64,000 bases of DNA from Triticum aestivum (taxonomy: Eukaryota > Streptophyta > Magnoliopsida > Poales > Poaceae). A model generated the notes under the pieces. It ran no database searches. It was given only the letters and a program-made list of their open reading frames with translations, and was not told the DNA's origin. The stretch spans positions 370,408,156 to 370,472,155 of the forward strand of contig NC_057798.1 of assembly GCF_018294505.1 (NCBI RefSeq), written 5' to 3'. The position numbers and the translations under genes were made by a program. Each line of letters starts with the position of its first letter. Position 1 is the first letter of the stretch. Shown here piece after piece: positions 11,440 through 22,381 of this stretch.

Positions 11440-13160
11440 CAACAGGAATTGGTCAATTGCATGGTTAGTCATAAAATCCTACATAAAACTTATGGATCAT
11501 CGAATATGATATGTTTGATTCCTTGCAATAGTTTTGTGATATAGAGATGACAAATATGGGGGAAGTACTAGTAAACGGTTGTGGTTAAGTAAGAATATTG
11601 GTGTTAAGGTTTGTGATTCCCGAAGCATGCAGGTATAGTCTCTCGTTATGCTATGAAAGTTGGAGCGCAATTTATCCTTGATTGTCTTCCTTATGAGTGG
11701 TGGTCGGGGACGAGCGATGGTCTTTTTCTAACAATCTATCCCCCTAGGGGCATGCGTAGTAGTACTTTGCTTTGAGGGTTAATAAACTTTTGCAATAAGT
11801 ATATGAGTTATTTATGACTAATGTGAGTCCATGGATTATATGCACTCTTACCTTTCCGCAATTTGCTAGCCTCTATGGTACCATGCATTGCCCTTTCTCA
11901 CATCGAGACGTGGTGCAAACTTTGCAGGTGCATCCAAACCCTGTGATATGATACGCTCTATCACACATAAGCCTTATTATGTCTTCCTCAAAACAGCCAC
12001 CATACCCACCTATTATGGCTTTTCCATGGCCATTCCGAGATATATTGCCATGCAAATTCCACCACTTCTGTTTTGATGACTTGAGCATTCATTGTCATAT
12101 TGCTTTGCATGATCATATAGCTGACATAGTAGTTATGGCTCAGCCACCGTGCATCATTTTCATACATGTTACGCTACATCATCTGTCAGAGACATTCATA
12201 TAGAGTCATATTTTGTTATAGGTATCGAGTTGTAATTTTTATTCCTTTGGAGTTATAAGTAAATAGGAGTGTGATGATCATCATTTTTAGAGCAGTGCCC
12301 CAGTGAGGAAAGGATGATGGAGACTATGATTCCCCCACAAGTCAGGATGAGATTTCGGACAATGAGAGAAAAAAAGGAAAAGAAAAAGGAAAAAATTAAA
12401 AAATAAGAAATTAAAAAAAGTAAGAAAACGAAAAAAATAATAAACAAAGAGAGAAGGGGCATTGTTAGTATCCTTTACCACACTTGTGATTCAAAGTAGC
12501 ACCATGTTTTTCATATGGAGATTCTCATATGTTGTCACTTTCATAAGTGGCAATATTTCATTATAGGATTAGATGCATACCCACTTAGTTTTCATATGGA
12601 ACTTTCATACACTTATAGCTCTTAGTCCATTCGTTGCATGGCAATCCCTACTCCTAACATTGATATCAATTGATGGGCATCTTCATAGCCCGTTGGTTAG
12701 CCGCGTCGATGTGAGACTTTCTTATTTTGTTTTTCTTGTTTATATTTACCCCTATCATCATACTCTATTCCACCCGTAGTGCTATATCCATGGCTTGCGC
12801 TCATGTATTGAGTGAGGGTTGAAAAAGCTGAAGCGCGTTAAAAAGTATGAACCAATTTCTTGGCTTGTCATCGGGGTTGTACATGATTTATACTTTGTGT
12901 TAAGAAGACAGAGCATGACAAGACCATATGATATTGTAGGGATAATGTTCTTTAGCATTTGATATTTTGAAAGACATGATTGTTTATTGGGATGCCTGAG
13001 TATTGATGTCTTTATGTCAAATTATAGACTATTGCTTTGAATCACTTATGTCTTAATATTCATGCCATGACTAGATATATGATCAACTTTATGCTAGGTA
13101 GCATTCCACATCAAAAATTAACTTTTTTATCATTTACCTACTCGAGGACGAGCGGGAATT

Positions 13161-13173
13161 AAGCTTGGGATGC
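13161..13173 (+). other. Polypurine tract of element B
   Basis: AAGCTTGGGATGC directly precedes the 3' LTR start TGATATG. The equivalent position in E, G and I carries AAGCTTGGGGATGC. Confidence 0.85.
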
Positions 13174-14668
13174 TGATATGTCTCCATCGTATCTATAATT
13201 TTTGATTGTTTCTTGCCAATATTATTCAACTTTTACATACTTTTGGAAACTTTTTATATGATTTATTTGGACTAACTTACTTATCCAGTGCCCAGTGCCA
13301 GTTACTGTTTGTTGGATGTTTTTGTATCGCAAAAAATCCATATCAAACAAAGTCCAAATGTGATGCAACTCCACGGAGAATTATTTTGGAATATTTGAGA
13401 TTTTGGGGAGTTGGAATCACCGCAAACGAAGGCCCGCATGGACCACGATACACTAGGGCGCGCCCCAGACCCCTGGTGCATGGTGGTGGGTTGTGCTCAC
13501 CTCGTACGTCGGTTGGAGCTGTACTTTGGGCGCAAGGAAGCTTATATCAGGAAAAAAAATCATGTAAAAAGATCAGCGCAATCAGAGTTACGGATCTCCG
13601 GGAATATAAGAAACGGTTTTTAGCCAGATCTGGAGAGCGCGAAACAGAAGAGAACAGAGAGGGAGATCCAATCTCGGAGGGGCTCTCGCCCCTCCCATGC
13701 CATGGAAGCCAAGGACTAGAGGGGGAACTCTCCTCCCACCTAGGGAGGAGGCCAATGAAGAAGAAGGAGGAGGGGGGGCTCTCTCCCCCTCGCTTCCGGT
13801 GCCACCGGAGTGCCGCCGAGGCAACGATCGTGACGGCGATCTACATCAACAATCTTGCTACCGTTAACACCAACTCACTCCCCCTCTATGCAGCAGTGTA
13901 ACACCCCTTCTCCATGCTGTAATATCTACTTAAACATGGTGCTCAACTCCATATATTATTTCCCAATGATCTATGGTTATCCTATGATGTTTGAGTAGAC
14001 CCGCTTTGTCCTATGGGTTAATCATGATCTTGGTTGGTATGATTGTATATTTTATTTATGGTGATGTCCTACGGTGCCCTCCATCTCATGCGAACATGAG
14101 GGGCCCCCGCTGTAGGGTGTAGCAATATGTTCACGGTTTTCTTATTGTCAGTGTTGCGGGGGTGACAGCAACCTAAACGCGGGTAAGTGGATTCTGGCAT
14201 ATGGGAGTAAAGAGGACTTGATACTTAATGCTATGGTTGGGTTTCACTACCTTAATGATCTTCAGCAGTTGCGGGTGCTTGCTAGAGTTCCAACCATAAG
14301 TTCATATGATCCAAGTAGAGAAAATATGTTAGCTCATGCCTCTCCCTCATATAAAATTACAAGAATGATTATCGGTACTTGTTATCGATTGCCTAGGGAG
14401 AGATGACTTTCTTGTTGACAAAATCTATCCACTTTTATTACCTTGCATTTTATTCGTAGTTTTACTCTCGCAAAGTACTCATAGTTTTACTCTGGCAAAC
14501 TAGTTTCATACTTGTTCTATGTAAAGAAAACGTCAAGTGTGCGTAGAGTTGTATCGGTGGTCGATAGAACTTGAGGGAATATTTATTCTGCCTTTAGCTC
14601 CTCGTTGGTTCGACACTCTTATTTATCGAAGAAGGCTACAAATGATCCCCTATACTTGTGGGTTATCA
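13174..14668 (+). repeat. 3' LTR of element B
   Basis: Second 1495 bp copy of the B LTR, starting TGATATGTCTCC and ending GGTTATCA. Flanking base order after it is TGCAA, the likely right target-site copy. Confidence 0.92.
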
Positions 14669-14747
14669 TGCAACCGTGCAGGTTCCCGCGCAAGCTTCCC
14701 GCCCGACTCGGTGAAATCCCCAAAAATCCCAATGCTTACCAACCTAC

Positions 14748-14761
14748 TATATAAACCCTAA
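14748..14761 (+). promoter_or_regulatory. TATA box and telo-box upstream of gene-like ORF
   Basis: TATATAA at 14748-14754 overlaps AAACCCTAA (14753-14761), a telo-box found in many plant promoters. The next ATG is 83 bp downstream, a typical spacing for a plant transcript with a short leader. The pyrimidine-rich sequence between them looks like a 5' untranslated region. Confidence 0.55.
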
Positions 14762-14836
14762 TGGCCGACGAGTCCTACGTCGCATTTTCCCCTCCCTCCA
14801 TGTAGCTTATCTCGTCTTCTTCTCCCACAATCGCCA

Positions 14837-15520
14837 ATGGCTCCGATCCGTCATCGTTGCTCAGCAACTCCGCTATTATCAGAGGACATCTCCAGCTGGG
14901 AGACTACACCACGGTGGTGGCGCAGTCCCTAGCGTAGTGTAGTGCGCGTGGCGTCCCTGTTGGATGTGCGTGGAACACCCACCACATGCTTCGCCGCCGC
15001 TGCCCGTCGGCAGCTATTGCCGGTCACCGTTGCCGCCACACAAATGTCTGCCGCCGTGGCCGCCACACCATCGTTGAAAGCTAGGGCCATCGCCTGCTCC
15101 GCCGCTGCGGCCCGAAGGCAGGAGGTGGCCGTCGTGGCCGCCATCCCATTGCCAGGCACCATGGCCATCACCCGCTCCGCCACCGCAGCCCGGAGGCGGG
15201 AGGTGGTTGTCGTGGCCGCCATCCCATCATCGGCCGCCATGGCCGCCAGCTCACCGTCGACCGCCAGGATCCTCACCCGCTCCGCCACCACCACCCAAAG
15301 GTGGGAGGCGGAGGTGGAGGCCCGCACGTGCGTTAACGACCTTGCACGCTACAGCGAGTTCCTGCGGGAGGAGGAGGAGTGCCTCGTCGAGAACGCAAAG
15401 AGCCTTACCACAGCCGTGGCCGCACCACATGCCGACGCAGAGGCGAGGAATCAGGAGATCTACGAGCAGTCCGCCACTTTGGGAGGGGTCGTCTGGAGTG
15501 GCAGAGGGCGTTCGAGGTGA
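14837..15520 (+). pseudogene. Gene-like ORF with internal Ala-rich repeats, one stop
   Basis: The frame starts MAPIRHRCSATPLLSEDI at 14837, meets one TAG at 14930, then runs open to 15520. The middle part repeats a unit with AAAARRQ...EVxVVAAIP about four times (unit starts near 14987, 15095, 15173 and 15278). The C-terminal third changes character (DLARYSEFLREEEECLVENA), acidic and probably helical. I do not recognise the protein. The context is promoter-like upstream and 3' UTR-like AT-rich sequence to about 15870. It could be a low-copy lineage gene, a decaying duplicate, or a captured fragment; if translation starts after 14930 it might still be expressed. Confidence 0.45.
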
Positions 15521-16082
15521 GCGTCGCTGAAGGTGCAGCAGTGGCAGGCACCATATTGTAGTTGTCCAACTCGTCGGTAGGCTCCTTCATCTTACCGAGC
15601 ACGCTCGACAGAGGAGAGGCTGCCAGAAGTAGTACAAAGCCCCTCCGCAATAGTAGTATTATTAAGGGGCTATTTTTCAGTTCATCTGACTATAGATGTG
15701 GTGGAACTGTACAACGTACTTAAAATTAGCTAGTATATATAGTTGAACTAGGTATTTCAGTACATGGTTGGCAACAATTGGGGAAAAGTTTGGTCGGTTC
15801 AGCTGTCGAGTTGAACTGTTTGTATAAAGAACGACTTCTTAATATATGAATGAAATCTATGCTTCTTGAACTTTAGTTGCAAAAATTAGATAGTGGATTT
15901 TTGGATGCACATTTTGACAAATCGCAGTGTTACAAGGTTGACAAATGGCAATGTTACTAGATAAAAAAATGTCAATCTTTGTAGTTTGACAAATGGCAAT
16001 ATACCCAATATGACATATGCAAATCTTACCAAATTTTGTGTACGTGGTTGCACACGGATCATCCGAAAAAACCGTTTGTGTT
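15521..16082. other. 3' flank of the gene-like unit
   Basis: AT-rich sequence follows the ORF, with polyadenylation-like AATGAAA near 15850. Between 15900 and 16030 the phrase TTGACAAATGGCAATGTTAC recurs in degenerate form three or four times. No protein-like frame. Confidence 0.4.
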
Positions 16083-16471
16083 GAAGGGAGGTACGAATCC
16101 TACTTGCCAGATTTTGTCTTGGCTTAGCGCCGAAGTCTCCCTTTGCATACCTTATTCAATCTGAACCGTTTGCATTGAAGAGATGCACAAATCCCGTGCG
16201 GCAAATTTTTCCTTGGCTTATTGTGGAAGACCATAGCCCTTACCTTGCATACAGCTATTCTATCTAAAACGTTTACGATGAAGAGCTGCACAAATCCTGC
16301 TCGGCACATTTTCCCTTGGCTTACTAGGGAAGCTGTCGGTTTACATACGGCCGTTCTATCTAAAATGTTTGTGATCAAGAGCTGCACAAATCTTGCTCGA
16401 CACATTTTCGCTAGGCTTCCTGGGGAAGCTGTCGGTTTGCATACGGGTGTTCTAACTAAAACGTTTGCGAT
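16083..16471. repeat. Tandem array, four units of about 100 bp
   Basis: Units start at 16083, 16177, 16280 and 16376 (spacings 94, 103, 96) and the last ends at 16471. Each contains a GCACAAATC-like phrase, a CTTGGCTTA-like phrase and a C-TAAAACGTTTGCGAT-like end. The last two units are the most alike. Open frames across it follow from the near-multiple-of-three spacing and have no protein signature. Confidence 0.85.
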
Positions 16472-16595
16472 GAGTGTATTACATTTAAAAACCGTATTAA
16501 ACTGCCGCTTGGGCACAATTAATGGAGAGGATGCGAGCAAGGCAGGCGGCCATGGAAGTCAAAGGGCTCACTTCCCAGTGAGCCTACGCAGCGTA

Positions 16596-16710
16596 CAACT
16601 CGCATGCTTCCCGATGAGTATGCGCATTGCAGGACAGCTTGCACGCCTCTCGGTCAGCATGCGCACCGGACCGCGCTCACACGCCTCCCGTTCAGTCAAG
16701 CAGTTGTCCG
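16596..16710. repeat. Degenerate minisatellite, three units of 36-39 bp
   Basis: Three diverged units each contain a GCATGCTTCCCGATGAG- or CACGCCTCTCGGTCAG-like phrase followed by ATGCGCA. They lie shortly after the 100-bp array and before the 500-bp array, so this stretch has a local history of tandem duplication. Confidence 0.55.
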
Positions 16711-16910
16711 CATGGCACCTTCTATAGCCATTAAAACCAAGACATGTGGCGTCACGTGAATGGTTAATAGAATGCACATGATTTAAATTATACAAGCATT
16801 TGAGATATTAAAGTGGCAGCTATTTTTCAAAATGGCTTTGTTGGTTGTTATTCGAGGGCGCCTTCTCTCAAAATGGACATGAAAAATACCATAGCATGTC
16901 GGATGCCATT

Positions 16911-18500
16911 CCGTGATAGCATGCCAAGTTTCATGAATTTCAGACGAGTTTTGGATTTACTAGAATTTAAAAACAAAGTATCTCAACATTTTGCCGGCAA
17001 TCAATAGTGCCCCCGTGTTTGCAATTCATTCCCATTTCTTGCATGGGACCTAAGCATGCACCCAAGGACACAAATTTGATTTTTCAACCAATTTATATGC
17101 ACTAGAGCATGTGCATGTAGTTCAAATTTGAATTATGCACATAAAATACCTAGAAAACCCAGTTAATGTATAAAAATGTCCAAACGAACCCCAAAAAATT
17201 CCAAATTTTAACACAGCACTCTTGTTGTTCTATGTTGAAACTAGAAATTTTTTGAAAGCAATAAGAGGCAATGGATATCGTTTCGTCCCCAAAGATGGTG
17301 TGTTCCCTACCAAAACCATTAGGCTTATTGTGACAAGCGTTGGTTTATCAGAAGCTTATACCCAAACCTGCCCCAAATGGGACAAAAAATTTACCACGGT
17401 ATGTTGATGTCGCTCCATGATAGCATGCCAAGTTTCATGAATTTCAGACGTGTTTTGGATTCACTAGAATTTAAAAACCATGTATCTCAATGTTTGCGGC
17501 TGAGTGATGGTAGCAGGGTGTTTGACATTCATTCCCATTTCTTGCATGGGACCTAAGCATGCAACCAAGGACATAGATTTGAATTTTCAACCAATTTATA
17601 TGCATTAGAGCATGTGCATGTAGTTCAAATTTGAATTATGCACATAAATGCATTGAAAAATCAAATAATGTATAAAAATGTCCAGACGAACCCGGAGAAA
17701 TTCCAAAATTTAACACAACACTCCCATTGTTCTATGTTGACACTAGAGAAAAAAATGAAATCAAGAAGAGGCAACGGATATCGTTTCGTCCAGAAAGGTG
17801 AAACATTCCCTACCGTAACCATGAGGCTTGTTGCGAGAAGCTTTGGTTTGTGAGAAGCTTGTACCCCCACCTGCCCCAAATGGGACAATATTTTTACCAC
17901 TGCATGTTGATGTCGTTCCATGATAGCATGTCAACTTGCATGAATTTCAAACGAGTTTTAGAATTTTAAAACCATGTATCCCAATGTTAGCGGGCGAGTG
18001 AAGGTGGCAAAGGTGTTTGACATTCATTCATATTTCTTGCATGGAACGTAAGGTTGCAACCAAGAACACACATTTGATTTTTCAAACCATTTATGTGCAC
18101 TGTAGCATGTGCATGTAATTCAAATTTGAATTATGCACATAAACTCATAGAAAACTCAATTAATGTATAAAAATGTCGAAGCAAACCACGAAAAATCCAA
18201 AAAATGGCACCACACTCATGTTGTTCTATGTTGACACTAGAAATGTTTTTGAAAGCAAGAAGAGGCAACAGATATCGTTTCGTCCACAAAGGTGACACGT
18301 TTCCCTATCGGAACCATGAGGCTTTTTGTGAGAAGCTCTGGTTTGTGAGAAGCTTATACCATAACCTACCCCAAATGGGACAATATTTTTTGCCCCAGCA
18401 TGTTGATGCCATTCCAGGATAGCATGCTAAGGTTCATGAATTTCAGACGAGTTTTGAATTTACTAGAATTACAGAAGCAAACACCTCAACGTTTGCCGAA
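16911..18500. repeat. Satellite-like tandem array, about 500-bp unit
   Basis: Units begin at 16911, 17415, 17918 and 18414 with CC(G/A)TGATAGCATGCCAAG, giving periods of 504, 503 and 496 bp. The fourth unit is partial and fades out near 18500. Shared landmarks per unit are GCATGTGCATGTAGTTC, AATGTATAAAAATGTC, GTTGTTCTATGTTGA and GATATCGTTTCGTCC. I do not recognise the family; it could be a short dispersed relative of a Triticeae satellite or the repeated part of a larger transposon. Confidence 0.88.
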
Positions 18501-18720
18501 AGTTCTTCGGTTCCATGCTAGTTGAAGGTGGTTGTTAATAAGACTTGATCAACCTTATTAATGGATCACTTTTGAGAGGCATGAAGTTGATGAATTTAGT
18601 AGGCACCACCTTCTATCCTTACCTTTTATTTTCTGTTTTTGTTAGTTAAATAAAATAAAATGCCATGTCTACCCTGTTTTTTGGATTTTCCATGCAATAA
18701 AAAAATGACTCAAAAATAAA
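18501..18720. other. Unassigned stretch between satellite array and element C
   Basis: AT-rich sequence without a clear feature. The boundary between the array and the element C leader lies somewhere here. No TG...CA terminus that could be a 5' LTR edge was found. Confidence 0.4.
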
Positions 18721-19270
18721 AGTTCTCGGAATGTCCTGAAAATTTAATACATTTTTTTCTGAATATTTAAGATTTTTTATGCAAATAACATCAGAGGGGG
18801 GTGCACCAGGTGGGCACAACCCACCTGGGCACGCGAGCACCCCCAGGCGTGCCCGGGTGGGTTGTGGCCCCCACGTTGACCCCTCACTTATCTCTTTAGC
18901 CCATGTCATCACCTACCTCCAAAAACAATCCCATTGCTCTCTCCCTCGTGTTCTTGCTCTCAAACCCGTGGATATTGATCTCTTTGCTCGAAGCTCAGTT
19001 TCCAAAACTTTTTTGGGGGATTGCTACTTGGTATGTAACTCCTCCATTGGTCCAATTAGTTTTTTCTTTAGTGGTTTATATTTTGAATAATTAGCTACTC
19101 TTGGTGCTGCTGTAGATGAGCTTTCATGTTGAATTCATAGATTTGCAAGTAGTTTGAATGCTCAATATAGCCTCTATTGATGCTTATGAGTAGTTGCTAT
19201 CAATCTTGTGAAGTTTTGTTGAGAAAAATTTTGTGGACTAAAATTTCAGAATTTTGTTCATAGGAATAAG

Positions 19271-20277
19271 ATGAGTTTCTTTAGGAAGTTTGCCTCCAAG
19301 AAGAACTCCAAGGGAGTTGTTAGGGAATCGTCGGATAGTGAGTCAATACTCGGAGAATGGCAGAAGTACGACCATGTGAATGGCCACACAACCCCTTCAT
19401 GGATGGAGCCGGAATCCATCAAGAGTTCACACAATTTGCTGTCAATGTTGGCCTCACCAACTTCATCGCAACCGAGTGTGAAAAATATCATCTCCTTAGA
19501 AAGTATTTTGTGCAAAGTTTTCTTTTCATAAGTAGGAATAACCCTCCTAAGGTGCAGTTTAATTTATATGCTGAAACCCGTCAGATACCACTTACTAAAT
19601 TTTGTGATATATGCTTGATCCCTTCTGACAGGGAAATAAGAGGGCCTAGGCCTGCAGAGTTTGAGGACTTTTATCGTACTCTGTCAGTGGGGGATGAGAG
19701 AGGGGTATCGAGTGTCACCGCCACTAGCTTGCAGTTTCCTTCTTTGCATTATTTTGCTCTATTCATTGCGAAGTATTTACTTGCTAGAGAGAAGGTTGGT
19801 GCACTTAGTGCCCCCGATTTAGCTGTCTTACGCTATGCACTATACGACGATAACACTCGCTATTGTTACATGCTGTCTACACCTTAATTGGACCAAGGGT
19901 AAAATTCATGGCAGTATTTATGCCACTAGTTTAGCGAGTCACTTTAACATTCAGATACGCCAACATTATTATCGCTTGCCCAAGGATTACTAGATCGCCA
20001 GGCTATGGCAGCTCATCAATTTATTGATGGCGAGAACACTACTATTCATATTCCTTACAACCTGGTTTTCAGTGAGGATACCCGTGATATTATTTCGTTG
20101 CCTGCACCTGCTTTGTTTGATTCTTTTGCCAGGGGCGGATACAGGATCATTCTAGATGACATTATTGCCTACCGGAACACCCAGGCGGTAGCAGAGGAGG
20201 AGCCTCAGGAATGGGAAACTCAAGTGACTACTCCCCAGCACTTCAACATGGGACCGGATGGCTACTACGAGTGGTGA
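19271..20277 (+). pseudogene. Athila-type ORF1 of element C, frameshifted
   Basis: Three successive frames make up one ancestral ORF: MSFFRKFASKKNSKG from 19271, then 19357-19887 with LTKFCDICLIPSDREIRGP and SLQFPSLHYFALFIAKYL, then 20005-20277 with FIDGENTTIHIPYNLVFSED. The arrangement of CEIC/IP, the FP...YFAxF segment and the AxDLAxLRYAL segment is what I know from the Athila ORF1 family (Pfam ATHILA). Its role is unclear, probably Gag-like or structural. At least two frameshifts and several stops near 19890-20000 make it non-functional. Confidence 0.7.
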
Positions 20278-22351
20278 TTACCAAGTTAGGCCAAAAGCCT
20301 ATGCTTGGGGGAGTATGAATTTCCACCGACATTACATTCATATTCACACATTTCATTCCAGTTGTTGGTGTCCACACTTTTTCATTGTACTATCCATGCT
20401 AGATTTATTTTCTCGCTTTCTTCTTGTGTGTTTGGAAAACTTTGAGAAAATACAAAAATATTTCCTACTTCTTTTCGGTTTTTCTTTCTATGTTAATTAG
20501 TTGTAGTATTTAAAAGAAAACCCAAAAATATTTCTTGATTCTTCTTTTGCTTATTGGGAGCTTTCCCGTGTAAATAGTTTTTCTTGTTTTTGTTTTTCTT
20601 CCTATTAATTTGCCTTCTGCAAGTGTGTTTCTCTGAAATTCTTTTCTTTTTATTGAGTCATACCAAGGAGAAAACCACGATGAAAATGTTGAGCGACTCT
20701 TATTTGCATTGCTATTGATCTAACAAAGAGCCCATATTACCTTGTTTTCTCCTTTTGAACAAAAAGTTTGCAGGTTCCAGCTTAGTCCACGACACTCTTG
20801 CACTATTATTATTTTCATATCATTCGGTCGTGCAAGTGAAAGGCAATAATGATGATATTTGGTGAACTGGCTGTGGCACAGAGAAACGGGTATAAACTCA
20901 ACTTGTTATGTTTTTGTAAATATGTTTAACCTAGTATCCATGATTCAACATATTATGATCAAACATGTTTGCAATGAAAATTAGAGATTATAGTTTCTCA
21001 TGCCATGCTTAAATAGCTAGGAGTGGATAATGATTTATCTTGGATGTCAACATTGCGTTAAAATGATTGTGATGTAGTATGATGATATGGTATCCTCCTT
21101 TGAATGTTTCGAGTAGCTTGACTTGGCACATACTCATGCATGTAGCTGAATCAAAACCAACATAGCATCTATGATATTTATGTTCATAGTGTTCATATCC
21201 TACTCATGCTAGTATCCAATGTTCATTATGCACAATGCATGTTCATGACCGTTTTCGCTCTCTAGCTGGCCGCTTCCTAACCTATTTGCTAGCCTTAGCC
21301 TATACTAAGCGAAAATACTGCTTGTGCGTCAAAACCCAAAACCCGAGTTATTCGAGATGAGTCCACCATACCTACCTATATGATGTATTACCCTGCCGTT
21401 CTAAGTAAATTTGCATATATCTGCCGCCTCTAAAAATTTCAAATAAATATTTTTTTTGTGCCTCGATTATTCATAGAGCGACAAGAGGTAGTCGGTATCT
21501 TCCATGCTAAGCGGGTTATTCTCATGATGGGTGTTTCTTCACTCGTCCTTGCATGAGAGGGGCGATAATAGGGATTCCCTGTCCCAAAATCAAATTGTTA
21601 ATAATTAAACAAAACTCCCCCAGGACTGATGTTGGTATGGGCGATACCCGTGGATTCGGTTAGCCGTGGAGTGTGTTTGTTAGTGGAGGGGAGTAAACCT
21701 TTACTTTTATCACTTGGGAACAACCACTAATGTGTTTAGCATGGAAGATATCGATAACTAATGGTCGCAAAGTAAACAGGAAGGGTGCATTTCTCAAAAT
21801 TCCATTTACCTCTATTTTAAAAATTGAGCTCTAGCATCACTGCAAATCCCTGCTTCCCTCTGCGAAGGGACTATCTATTCAATTTTATGTAGATTCATCA
21901 CCTTCTCAAATAAGTGCCAGATTCTAAGAGCACTATTGTCATCCTCATGCATTGTGTATAGTTAATGTTGGATGCATCATGACTGGATATTTTCTACCAT
22001 GAATTACAATGTTTAGTCACTGCTTGAACTTTGGAGGTTCTCTGCATTTATGTTTTGCGGTCTCAGAAAGGGCTAGCGAGATACCACTGTTGTCATATTA
22101 TATCGTGATTGTTTTGACAAAGTGTTGACAATTGAGATATTTTATTATTTCCCGCTAGTTGATTATGCCATTGATATGAGTTAATATAATTTTTAAGAGT
22201 TATTGTTGACATGGTTAGTTATAATCTTTGCTGAAAATATGCGTGCTACTTAAGCTTATTTATGTAAACAAGAGCAAAAGAGTTCGTAAAAGTATTTCTT
22301 TTCCACTTTCAGTTTATCAACTGAATTGCTTGAGGACAAGCAAAGGTTTAA
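20278..22351 (+). other. Noncoding 3' internal region of element C
   Basis: No protein-like frame. It contains a GCTTGGGGGAGT copy at 20303-20314 (see findings) and blocks shared with elements G and E: AGTCCACCATACCTACCTAT at 21360-21379 and the palindromic TTCCCTCTGCGAAGGG at 21854-21869. Confidence 0.7.
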
Positions 22352-22363
22352 GCTTGGGGGAGT
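22352..22363 (+). other. Polypurine tract of element C
   Basis: GCTTGGGGGAGT lies about 18 bases before the LTR start taken here at 22382. A second possible LTR start, TGATAGG at 22375, is equally close, so the edge is uncertain by seven bases. Confidence 0.7.
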
Positions 22364-22381
22364 GGATCCGTCTCTGATAGG

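Larger units (their letters stand above)
10259..13160 (+). other. Noncoding 3' internal region of element B
   Basis: About 2.9 kb between the ORF and the 3' LTR has no protein-like frame. It holds a conserved GACTGT...CTGT patch near 10710, a GGGATGCC hairpin with an internal polypurine-tract copy (11050-11078), a four-hairpin array (11224-11439), a block shared with element I (11680-11760, GTCGGGGACGAGCGATGG), an A-rich purine tract (12364-12445), and ACTCGAGGACGAGC just before the polypurine tract. Confidence 0.8.
7239..14668 (+). mobile_element. Element B: complete pol-less LTR retrotransposon
   Basis: Two direct LTRs of 1495 bp each flank 4.4 kb of internal sequence. The LTRs start TGATA and end TATCA. 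A tRNA-Asp-like primer-binding site follows the left LTR and an AAGCTTGGGATGC polypurine tract precedes the right LTR. The internal region has one decayed ORF and about 3 kb of noncoding DNA. No reverse transcriptase or integrase motif was found in any frame, so it must have moved with proteins supplied in trans. The LTRs differ at roughly 7% of positions over the first 430 bp by eye, an old insertion. The right flank TGCAA matches the interrupted left flank (see findings). Confidence 0.9.

Noticed and set aside
13206..13901. Open frame of 231 codons in the right LTR of B
   Set aside because: The equivalent frame in the left LTR is broken and the sequence is U3/R-type LTR, so it is chance.
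16911..18500. CRISPR-like regular repeats
   Set aside because: Units are about 500 bp without a repeat-spacer pattern, and the DNA is plant nuclear.
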